5,029 bases of DNA from Streptosporangiaceae bacterium (lineage in GTDB: Bacteria > Actinomycetota > Actinomycetes > Streptosporangiales > Streptosporangiaceae), in assembly GCA_030040475.1 (NCBI GenBank), contig JASHTQ010000245.1:1-5029 (forward strand), read 5' to 3'. Each line of letters begins with the position of its first letter. Within the stretch, counting starts at the first letter, position 1. This document shows positions 1 to 5,029 of this stretch, piece after piece. A program made the translations under genes and the position numbers. The notes under the pieces were generated by a model. That model did not search any database. It had not been told where the DNA came from and saw only the letters and a list, made by a program, of their open reading frames with translations.

Positions 1-2751
1 CTGCACGACGGCCCGGTCGGCGGGGGCCATCGCGGAGAGCCTGCTGCGGTTGGCGTCGGCCACCACCGGGTGCACGGTGACCGCGTTCACCCCCGCGGGG
101 CCGTCGCCCTCGGAGATCTCGATCAGCCCGGTGTAGGACAGGCCCTGCAGGCCCTCGCGCAGCGCGCGGGACCCTCCGGCCTGCGGGTCGCCCGGCGGCG
201 GGCCGGCCGTCCCGGCGAGCAGGCCGGCCAGCGGCGGCAGCCGCAGCAGCCAGGCCGGTACCGGGATGGCCGGCGCCAGGCACGACAGGACGAGCAGCAA
301 CGGCCGGGCCTGCGGCCGCCCGTCGACCGCCAGCGCGTCCAGCGACAGGTCCCAGGTGCGCTGGACGGTGGCCCGCAGGTCCGTGCCCGCCCCCTCGATA
401 TCGGCGAGCGCGGCGGGCAGTTCGACGCTGTCCAGCGCCTGGTGGTAGCCGGAGAAACTGTGCCAGCGGGCGAACGGGGACCCCAGGTAGGCTCCCGCCA
501 GGTGCAGCGCCAGCGGCAGCCCGCCCAGCCTGACCGACAGGCGGCGCGCCTGCTGGCCGTCCGGATCCGCGACCTCCGGGGCCAGGTCCCGCAGCACCTC
601 CGCCCCTTCGGTATCCGCAAGCGGCTTGAGCTCGCGCAGCGTGACCCCGGTCCCCCAGACGTGCGGATCGCGGTTCCTCGTGGTCACGATCACGATCCCG
701 GCCGGGTCTGCCCGCAGCCATCCGGTGCCGTCGGCGGGCGTCATCGCGTCCACGCCGGCCAGCACGGCCGGGTTGTCGGCGCCGTCGAACACCAGCAGCC
801 ACCGCCGGCCGGCGGCATGCTCACCGTCGAGGAACTCCCAGGCGCGTTTCGCGGCGGTGCGCGCTCCTTCCCGCACCGGGGCGGTCACCGACTCGGGCGC
901 GTCGAGTTCCCGCAGCACCTCCAGCATCCCGCCGGTCAGCGACGCGGTGTCCGCCGCGCTCACCCACCAGACGCGGTAACCACGGTCCTTCGCCATCTGG
1001 ACCGCGGCCAGCGCCACCGTCGACTTGCCCAGCCCGCCCATTCCCGCGATCACGAACGCCCGGCTCGCCCGCCACGGGTACGGCCGCAACGCGCGGCGCA
1101 ACTCCCCCAGCAGCCCGTCGCGGCCCCGGACGTCGGCGGGGAGCTTACCCAGCGGAGCCTCCACCGGCAGCGGGCCGACCCAGCCCCCCGCGGCGAGCGG
1201 CCGGGCACGGGCCGTCTCGCCCGCCGTCTGGCCCGGCCCGGCCAGGTGCACCCACGCCGAGACACGCAGCTTCTTGACCTGGCATTCCACATGCTCGAAC
1301 GAGGCCGAGTCCACCCGTCCCGCGCAGTCGCGCACGAAGTGGTCGTAGACGTAGCCGGACACCGCGAAGGCCAGATCGGCACGATGAGCGTTGAGCCGGT
1401 CCTTCAGCACCTGGGCATCGACGATGCGGGCGGCGGTTATGATCGTCGGCCCGGTCAGTCCTTCCGCGTCCATGCCCACCGGCCCGACGTGCAGTGCCGC
1501 CCGCAACTGGATCCGCACCACGTCGCTGGCCCGCCGGTTGTACTGCCGGAGCCGGTGGGCCAGTTCCGGGATCAGCGGATCGATGACGCGCATCGTGGAG
1601 ATCGAGGGCGGCACCACGATCACCGCGCCGTCACCGCGATCCTCGTGATAGCACTCGGCCCACGGCACGCCCGAACCCTCGAGGGCCAGCCGCATGATGT
1701 CGTACAGCGCAACCCGGATCGCCTTGCGGTCACCCTCGTTACGCTCGGGGTCTGCGTAACCGGCCACGTCCGTGTACAGGACAGAACACGTCAGCTGTTC
1801 GACCGCCATGTCGGGCCATCGGGCAGGCAGGCGAAGCCCGGCCACGCCGGGGCGGGCCTCGGCCATCTCGTGGTTGCCTCGGGGGGCCGGCCCCGCGGCG
1901 GGATAGCCCGCCTCGGCCGCGGCCGAACCGGCGGCCGAGGCGGTCGCCTGGTGCGGGGCCGCGGCCCAGACCGCGTCCAGGCCGTCCAGGTCGACGACGG
2001 TCAGCCGGCGCGACCTGTCCCGCACGATGACCCCGCGGTCCCGCCACGTGCGCAGGAACTTGGCGACGGCATCGGCGCTTGTCCCGGCCCAGTCCGCGAG
2101 TTCCTGCTGCGACATCGGCAGGGTGAAGGCCGCCGTCGGCCCCTGGCTGTGACTGCCGCCCCTTCGCTTGGCCAGTTCGGACAGCAGCCACGCCAGGCGC
2201 CGCTCCGCGCTCGCGGGCTCGCCGCGGAACAGCCGTGCCTTGTCCTCCTCGCGGCGCTCGGCCACCTGGCGCTCCAGGACCTCTGCCGCACGCGGATGCC
2301 CGAGCAGGAACTCCACGAACTGTTCGGCGGGCACCACCACCGCCGACACCTCGTCCAGGGCCGTCACGGTGGCGGAGCGCACCTGCGTGGTGAGCGCGGC
2401 CCGTTCCCCGATGATGTCCCCCTGGCCGCGCACGGCGAGGATCTTCTCCCCGCCGCCGGGCTGAGCGGTGACGCTGACCTTGGCCCAGCCCGAGTCGACG
2501 ATCATCACCTGGGACGACACGTCGCCCTCCCGGCACAGCACGGAGCCGGCCCGGAACACCTCTTCTACCCCCGCCGCCGCCAGCGCCTTCCGTTCGGGGT
2601 CGGCGAGCGCGTTCCAGAAACTGCGCGCGGTGGGGCGCTCCCAGCGCACGTTGTCGGCGGTCACCGGGATCTCTGTGGCCTCACCGGTATCCGGTGCCTC
2701 ACCGCCAGTCGGTGCGGGGCGGTCAGCGCCGGATCCGTCGTCCTCTCTCAC
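1..2751 (-). CDS. Crp-type cNMP-binding / HTH / nucleotide-cyclase-like / NB-ARC multidomain regulator (3' end outside window)
   Basis: I translated the minus strand directly: one frame of 917 codons runs without a stop from GTG at 2751 to the window edge. Residues about 44-165 form a Crp/Fnr cyclic-nucleotide-binding domain; G115-E116 and R125-S126 match the phosphate and ribose contacts of E. coli CRP. Residues about 178-258 are a Crp-type helix-turn-helix (SQQELADWAGTSADAVAKFL). After an Ala/Pro-rich linker, residues about 318-505 resemble a class III nucleotide cyclase (YTDVAGY with D328, RGDG with D374, R442). Residues about 541-810 are an NB-ARC NTPase: Walker A GMGGLGKST (570-578), Walker B LLVFDGAD (652-659), sensor VTTR (689-692), GLPLAL (744-749). 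A winged-helix-like part ends in an MHD-like VHPVV (893-897). TPR repeats often follow in such proteins but would lie outside the window. It is probably a cytoplasmic, ligand- and NTP-controlled transcription regulator. An in-frame TGA at 2776-2778 leaves this GTG as the first usable start. Domain calls are firm; the biological role is unknown. Confidence 0.93.
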   Translation of the reverse strand, partial: MREDDGSGADRPAPTGGEAPDTGEATEIPVTADNVRWERPTARSFWNALADPERKALAAAGVEEVFRAGSVLCREGDVSSQVMIVDSGWAKVSVTAQPGGGEKILAVRGQGDIIGERAALTTQVRSATVTALDEVSAVVVPAEQFVEFLLGHPRAAEVLERQVAERREEDKARLFRGEPASAERRLAWLLSELAKRRGGSHSQGPTAAFTLPMSQQELADWAGTSADAVAKFLRTWRDRGVIVRDRSRRLTVVDLDGLDAVWAAAPHQATASAAGSAAAEAGYPAAGPAPRGNHEMAEARPGVAGLRLPARWPDMAVEQLTCSVLYTDVAGYADPERNEGDRKAIRVALYDIMRLALEGSGVPWAECYHEDRGDGAVIVVPPSISTMRVIDPLIPELAHRLRQYNRRASDVVRIQLRAALHVGPVGMDAEGLTGPTIITAARIVDAQVLKDRLNAHRADLAFAVSGYVYDHFVRDCAGRVDSASFEHVECQVKKLRVSAWVHLAGPGQTAGETARARPLAAGGWVGPLPVEAPLGKLPADVRGRDGLLGELRRALRPYPWRASRAFVIAGMGGLGKSTVALAAVQMAKDRGYRVWWVSAADTASLTGGMLEVLRELDAPESVTAPVREGARTAAKRAWEFLDGEHAAGRRWLLVFDGADNPAVLAGVDAMTPADGTGWLRADPAGIVIVTTRNRDPHVWGTGVTLRELKPLADTEGAEVLRDLAPEVADPDGQQARRLSVRLGGLPLALHLAGAYLGSPFARWHSFSGYHQALDSVELPAALADIEGAGTDLRATVQRTWDLSLDALAVDGRPQARPLLLVLSCLAPAIPVPAWLLRLPPLAGLLAGTAGPPPGDPQAGGSRALREGLQGLSYTGLIEISEGDGPAGVNAVTVHPVVADANRSRLSAMAPADRAVVQ

Positions 2752-2761
2752 GATGCGACTG

Positions 2762-2767
2762 TCCCCT
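2762..2767 (-). promoter_or_regulatory. Ribosome binding site of the Crp/cyclase/NB-ARC gene
   Basis: On the minus strand AGGGGA lies 10 bases upstream of the GTG at 2751. The spacing is slightly long but acceptable. With the in-frame TGA at 2776-2778 just upstream, it supports GTG 2751 as the start. Confidence 0.6.
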
Positions 2768-2869
2768 GCTAGTTCTCAAGGTGCCCTAACAGGAACGCCG
2801 TGCCTCATTGCACGACCCCCAAGTCCCCGGCGCCGGTTTCCGCACCCCCAGCGCCCAGGCTTCTTACCC

Positions 2870-2906
2870 GGTGAGCCGCGACTGCCGAGGCCGCTGGCCG
2901 CTCACC
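2870..2906 (-). repeat. Inverted repeat in probable 5' leader of the multidomain gene
   Basis: GGTGAGC at 2870-2876 and its perfect complement GCTCACC at 2900-2906 enclose 23 bases. If transcription of the minus-strand gene starts in the AT-rich island around 2910, this falls in its untranslated leader and could fold as a 7-bp hairpin with further weak GGC/GCC pairing inside. The GTGAG/CTCAC half-sites recall CRP half-sites, but the spacing is not that of a CRP operator. Function unknown. Confidence 0.35.
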
Positions 2907-2908
2907 AT

Positions 2909-2928
2909 TTGCATCGTATTGCATCTTA
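2909..2928 (-). promoter_or_regulatory. Tandem 10-bp repeat with two -10-like hexamers (candidate promoter)
   Basis: Two adjacent copies, TTGCATCGTA (2909-2918) and TTGCATCTTA (2919-2928), differ at one base and form the most AT-rich patch of the divergent region. On the minus strand each copy ends in a TANGAT hexamer: TAAGAT (2928-2923) and TACGAT (2918-2913). Both fit the actinobacterial TANNNT -10 consensus and point toward the gene starting at 2751, giving a leader of roughly 155-165 bases. I find no good -35 for either. The exact one-helical-turn repeat would also suit a regulator binding on one face of the DNA. Confidence 0.35.
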
Positions 2929-2952
2929 TGTGTCGCCAGTCTACGCGCGGCG

Positions 2953-2972
2953 CGACCGGCTGAGCCCGGTCG
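2953..2972. repeat. Inverted repeat CGACCGG-N6-CCGGTCG
   Basis: Perfect 7-bp arms (2953-2959 and 2966-2972) are separated by six bases. The 20-bp size fits a dimeric regulator's operator. It lies between the candidate minus-strand promoter and iclR. In DNA this GC-rich, short arms can arise by chance, so the operator reading is tentative. Confidence 0.35.
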
Positions 2973-2982
2973 AGCGGCCTGT

Positions 2983-2998
2983 CCCCATGCGCATGGGG
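2983..2998. repeat. Perfect 16-bp palindrome CCCCATGC/GCATGGGG
   Basis: The 16 bases are fully self-complementary with no spacer. This is the strongest symmetric element of the divergent region. The GCATGG of its right half recurs at 3001-3006, exactly 10 bp further on. A perfect 16-bp palindrome is much less likely by chance than the other short repeats here, so it is the best candidate operator, with the IclR protein or another dimeric regulator as possible ligand. Confidence 0.5.
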
Positions 2999-3007
2999 CT
3001 GCATGGC

Positions 3008-3020
3008 TGTGGCATCCACA
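3008..3020. repeat. Inverted repeat TGTGG-N3-CCACA
   Basis: Perfect 5-bp arms flank three bases (CAT). The half-site resembles the CRP half-site TGTGA/TCACA, but CRP sites have a 6-bp spacer, so it is not a canonical CRP operator. It lies 10 bp beyond the 16-bp palindrome and could belong to the same control element. Confidence 0.3.
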
Positions 3021-3155
3021 TCGTTCGGCGGCGCCGGGGGCCGGATCGGCTGTCGCGGGAGTCACTGTGGGCACGGCGCCGGCGGCCCGGCTGGGTCGCG
3101 GTGCCGTTGCGGGTATGAGCGAGGCCGATGAACCCGGCTGGCGTCCGGGCGCCGC

Positions 3156-3161
3156 TATGCT
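3156..3161 (+). promoter_or_regulatory. -10-like hexamer TATGCT just upstream of iclR (possible leaderless promoter)
   Basis: TATGCT fits TANNNT, and its end is 7 bases before the ATG at 3169, so a transcript would start at or next to that ATG. No ribosome binding site precedes the ATG, which fits leaderless translation, a common mode in actinobacteria. No recognisable -35 is present at 16-19 bp, so the call is weak. Confidence 0.25.
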
Positions 3162-3168
3162 GCACCTT

Positions 3169-3963
3169 ATGTCGGGCCCAGTGGCGAGCAGCGCCGAAGA
3201 GCCTGGTACCGCGGCCGATGGCGTGCAGCGCATCCAGGCGGTCGACCGGGCCATCGTGCTGCTGAAGGCCGTCGCCGCGAGCGGCACGCCGCCGACCGTC
3301 CTCGAGCTAGCGCGCCGCTGCGGCATCAACAGGGCCACCGCGTGGCGGCTGCTCCGCACGCTCGAGCACCACGGCCTCGTCGACCGCGACGCGGTCACCC
3401 AGCGGTACACGGTCGGCTACGCCGCGACCGTGGTCGCCTCCGCGGTGACCGACGACGCGCTGATCCGCAGGGTCAGGCCGCTGCTGACCGACCTGTCGCT
3501 GCGCACCGGCGAGGCGGTCACGCTCGCCGTCGCGAGGCGGTTCAACCTGGTCTACGTCGACCAGGTGGAGCCGCCGAACATGATGGCGCCGAACTGGCTG
3601 GACAAGCCGCTGCCGCTGCACGCGACGTCCGGCGGCAAGGTATTCCTCGCCTGGCTGAGCAGGGACGAGCGGGACGCCATCCTGCCCGCGGAACTCCCCC
3701 GCTATACCGAGCGGACGGTGACCGACAGGGAACGGCTCGAGCGCGAGTTCGCGGAGGTCCGCAAGACGGAGTTCGCGCTCTGCGACCGCGAATACGAGGA
3801 GTTCTCCTCCGGCGCCTCGGCGGCCGTGCTGAACTCCAGGCGCTCGCCGATCGCGGTCGTCAACGTGTGGGGCCCGGCGCCGCGCAACCCGACCCGGCGG
3901 CTTCGCGAAATCGGCAGGGAGGCGGTCAAGACGGCCGACGAGATCCGCGACTTGCTCGATTGA
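3169..3963 (+). CDS. IclR-family transcriptional regulator
   Basis: This is a 264-residue protein, the usual length for IclR regulators. Residues about 20-85 form the N-terminal winged helix-turn-helix: IQAVDRAIVLLKAV, then LELARRCGINRATAWRLLRTL (45-65), with recognition helix near 54-65, and QRYTVG as the wing. Residues about 95-262 form the ligand-binding domain, with the family-typical PLPLHATSGGKVFLAWL at 147-163 and LPRYTERTVTD at 177-186. These proteins bind DNA as dimers or tetramers and respond to small, often aromatic or organic-acid ligands; the ligand here cannot be told. I chose ATG 3169 because it gives the normal N-terminus; GTG 3067 and ATG 3115 or 3157 would add 34, 18 or 4 residues with poorer codon bias and no better ribosome site. 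Unusually for the family, no metabolic operon is adjacent: the neighbours are a divergent multidomain regulator and a downstream kinase. Self-regulation through the palindromes at 2953-3020 is plausible. Confidence 0.93.
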   Translation: MSGPVASSAEEPGTAADGVQRIQAVDRAIVLLKAVAASGTPPTVLELARRCGINRATAWRLLRTLEHHGLVDRDAVTQRYTVGYAATVVASAVTDDALIRRVRPLLTDLSLRTGEAVTLAVARRFNLVYVDQVEPPNMMAPNWLDKPLPLHATSGGKVFLAWLSRDERDAILPAELPRYTERTVTDRERLEREFAEVRKTEFALCDREYEEFSSGASAAVLNSRRSPIAVVNVWGPAPRNPTRRLREIGREAVKTADEIRDLLD

Positions 3964-3977
3964 GGGTGCGGGTGAGA

Positions 3978-4036
3978 GGTACCACCGTTCGTTCGGTAGA
4001 AAATAAATTCAATTACTCCGAACGGTCGGTGGTGCT
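3978..4036. repeat. Long inverted repeat with AT-rich loop downstream of iclR (terminator or paired operator)
   Basis: Arms at 3981-3996 and 4018-4033 are complementary at 14 of 16 positions and enclose a 21-base AT-rich loop. As RNA, G-U pairs extend the stem to 3978/4036 and leave one U-U mismatch, so it would be a strong hairpin starting 15 bases after the iclR stop. It has no following T-run, which is common for actinobacterial terminators. Alternatively, each arm is itself partly palindromic (CCGTTCGTTCGG and CCGAACGGTCGG) and resembles TetR-type operators flanking an AT-rich promoter core. The structure is clear; the function is not. Confidence 0.6.
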
Positions 4037-4068
4037 ACGGACCCCGGCATGGCACGGCGGCGGGGTGC

Positions 4069-4093
4069 TAGCCGAGTTCGGTTGCTTCGGCTA
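4069..4093. repeat. Small stem-loop TAGCCGA-N11-TCGGCTA
   Basis: Perfect 7-bp arms at 4069-4075 and 4087-4093 flank an 11-base loop in the gap between iclR and the kinase gene. It may be a second part of the iclR terminator or lie in an upstream leader of the kinase. No T-run follows. Low information content. Confidence 0.3.
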
Positions 4094-4130
4094 ACTACTC
4101 GAATCGGTGGCAAACGCGGCGTGGCTTGCT

Positions 4131-4137
4131 GTATATC
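4131..4137 (+). promoter_or_regulatory. Candidate -10 region of the kinase gene
   Basis: TATATC at 4132-4137 is an AT-rich hexamer in otherwise GC-rich DNA about 42 bases before the kinase ATG, and would give a leader of roughly 35 bases. At 17-18 bp upstream only a poor -35 is found (TGGCAA, 4108-4113). It suggests the kinase has its own promoter rather than depending on iclR. Confidence 0.3.
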
Positions 4138-4162
4138 TGGATCTCCCGCTATGGCCGGGGGA

Positions 4163-4169
4163 TGGGGAC
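4163..4169 (+). promoter_or_regulatory. Possible ribosome binding site of the kinase gene
   Basis: A purine-rich GGGGA lies 12 bases before ATG 4180, rather far. It overlaps an alternative in-frame ATG at 4162, which has only a G-run directly against it and so no properly spaced site. This mildly favours ATG 4180. Confidence 0.35.
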
Positions 4170-4179
4170 TGCGCTGCCG

Positions 4180-5029
4180 ATGGACGCACTTCAGCCTGGT
4201 GATCCTGGCAGCGTGGGCGGGTACCGGCTGCTCGGCAGGCTGGGTGCCGGCGGGATGGGGCAGGTGTTCCTCGGGGTGTCCCCCGGCGGGCGGCGGGTCG
4301 CGGTCAAGCTGATCCACCCGGCGCATGCGGGGACGGCGCAGTTCCGCGAGCGGTTCGCGCGCGAGATCGAGGCGGCGCGGCGGGTCGGCGGGTTTCATAC
4401 CGCGCCGGTCGTGGACGCGGATCCGGGGGCGGATCCGCCGTGGATGGTGACGGCGTTCATCGAGGGGCCGTCGCTGCAGGACGACGTCGACCGGCGCGGG
4501 CCGCTGCCCGCGGACGGGGTGCGGGCGCTTGGCGCCGGGCTGGCCGAGGGCCTTGCCGCGATCCACGCCTGCGGGCTCGTGCACCGGGACCTCAAGCCGG
4601 GCAACGTGATCCTGGCGCCGGACGGGCCGCGGATCATCGACTTCGGCATCGCCCGGGCGATCGGCGCGACCACCGGGCTGACCTCGACCGGCGTCGTGGT
4701 GGGCACGCTGACGTACATGTCGCCCGAGCAGATCCGCGGGGATCCCGTCGGGCCGGCCAGCGACGTGTTCGCGCTGGGCAGCGTGCTCGCGTTCGCGGCG
4801 ACCGGGCGGGTCCCGTTCGGCGACGACTCGGCCGCCACCGTGATGTTCCGCATCTTCACCGAGCCGCCGGACCTGGCCGGGGTCGCCGACGAGCGGCTGC
4901 GCCGGGTGATCGGCGGCAGCCTGGCCAAGGCGCCGGCCGACCGGCCGACGGTCCCGGCGCTGCTGGCCGCGCTCGGCGGCCCCGGGCCGTCGGCTGGGGC
5001 GTGGGCGACGAGTCCGCCTGCGGCGCAGG
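4180..5029 (+). CDS. Hanks-type serine/threonine protein kinase (N-terminal part; 3' end outside window)
   Basis: 283 codons are visible before the edge. The kinase domain spans residues about 15-265 and is complete: glycine loop LGAGGMGQV (21-29), ATP-anchoring K43 in VAVK, E62 of helix C, catalytic HRDLKPGN (135-142), metal-binding DFG (154-156), GTLTYMSPEQ (175-184), D195 of subdomain IX and R255 of subdomain XI. It is an RD kinase, with T164, T165, T168, S169 and T170 in the activation loop as likely autophosphorylation sites. Residues from about 266 begin a Pro/Ala/Gly-rich linker; in this family it often leads to a membrane segment or a sensor domain, which would lie outside the window. 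The start MDALQPGDP fits actinobacterial relatives; ATG 4162 would add six residues. It is 216 bases downstream of iclR, too far for tight coupling. Substrates are unknown; the nearby NB-ARC regulator is one candidate by analogy with AfsK/AfsR. Confidence 0.95.
   Translation, partial: MDALQPGDPGSVGGYRLLGRLGAGGMGQVFLGVSPGGRRVAVKLIHPAHAGTAQFRERFAREIEAARRVGGFHTAPVVDADPGADPPWMVTAFIEGPSLQDDVDRRGPLPADGVRALGAGLAEGLAAIHACGLVHRDLKPGNVILAPDGPRIIDFGIARAIGATTGLTSTGVVVGTLTYMSPEQIRGDPVGPASDVFALGSVLAFAATGRVPFGDDSAATVMFRIFTEPPDLAGVADERLRRVIGGSLAKAPADRPTVPALLAALGGPGPSAGAWATSPPAAQ

Larger units (their letters stand above)
2752..3168. other. Divergent intergenic control region
   Basis: These 417 bases separate the minus-strand multidomain regulator from the plus-strand iclR gene. 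No reading frame here has a recognisable protein or a convincing start; open frames crossing it are extensions or shadows of the neighbours. It contains an AT-rich island with a tandem repeat (2909-2928), a leader inverted repeat (2870-2906), and three palindromic elements between 2953 and 3020. Both genes probably start from here, so shared control by the IclR protein, by the Crp-type protein, or by both is plausible. This is inferred from layout only. Confidence 0.7.

Noticed and set aside
1739..2536. 265-codon open frame on the minus strand in another frame from the real gene
   Set aside because: Gly/Arg-rich translation without motifs; it overlaps the cNMP-binding, HTH and cyclase-coding parts of the real frame.
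70..2772. 900-codon open frame on the plus strand opposite the multidomain regulator
   Set aside because: Its translation is Arg/Gln/Pro/His-rich with no recognisable domain, and it lies wholly antisense to a frame encoding clear Crp, cyclase-like and NB-ARC motifs. Long antisense frames are usual in GC-rich genes.
2827..2836. 10-bp palindrome CCGGCGCCGG
   Set aside because: Short, purely G/C palindromes are expected by chance at this base composition.
3008..3020. Reading TGTGG-N3-CCACA as a true CRP binding site
   Set aside because: The arms resemble CRP half-sites, but the spacer is 3 bp instead of 6, so it is kept only as an inverted repeat.
2468..3118. 216-codon plus-strand open frame reaching into the divergent region
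   Set aside because: Its first part is antisense to the Crp domain, and the part in the gap has no domain or conserved-looking composition.
3342..4094. 250-codon plus-strand open frame overlapping iclR
   Set aside because: Out of frame with iclR, Ala/Arg-rich and low complexity, and it continues through the inverted repeat after iclR; a shadow.
4009..4928. Two minus-strand open frames opposite the kinase gene (4009-4584 and 4395-4928)
   Set aside because: Both are antisense to the intact kinase catalytic motifs and have no recognisable domain.

Overview
The window looks like chromosomal DNA from a high-GC actinobacterium (a Streptomyces, Streptosporangiales or Pseudonocardiales type; the genus cannot be fixed). 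The coding frames have strongly G/C-biased third positions, the ribosome binding sites are weak, and all three protein families are typical of these bacteria. No rRNA, tRNA, CRISPR array, insertion sequence or phage gene is visible, and no TTA codon was seen in the three genes.

There are three genes. (1) Bases 1-2751, minus strand: 917 codons of a very large regulator whose 3' end lies outside the window. In order it carries a Crp/Fnr-type cyclic-nucleotide-binding domain, a Crp-type helix-turn-helix, a class III nucleotide-cyclase-like domain and an NB-ARC (STAND) NTPase module. It is one uninterrupted frame, and the long open frame on the opposite strand is only its shadow. (2) Bases 3169-3963, plus strand: a complete IclR-family transcription factor, divergent from gene 1. 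(3) Bases 4180-5029, plus strand: the N-terminal part of a Hanks-type Ser/Thr protein kinase with all catalytic motifs; it runs off the right edge.

The 417-bp divergent region (2752-3168) holds a tandem 10-bp repeat in an AT-rich island, an inverted repeat in the probable leader of gene 1, and three palindromic elements packed into about 70 bp. It is the likely control region for both divergent genes. The 216-bp gap between iclR and the kinase opens with a long, nearly perfect inverted repeat around an AT-rich loop.

Taken together this is a signalling locus rather than a metabolic one: a DNA-binding STAND protein that could both bind and perhaps make a cyclic nucleotide, an IclR regulator, and a protein kinase. 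The closest known logic is the Streptomyces AfsK/AfsR pair (a kinase acting on a DNA-binding NB-ARC protein). A role in immunity, as for some other STAND and cyclase proteins, is also possible. Both links are inference.
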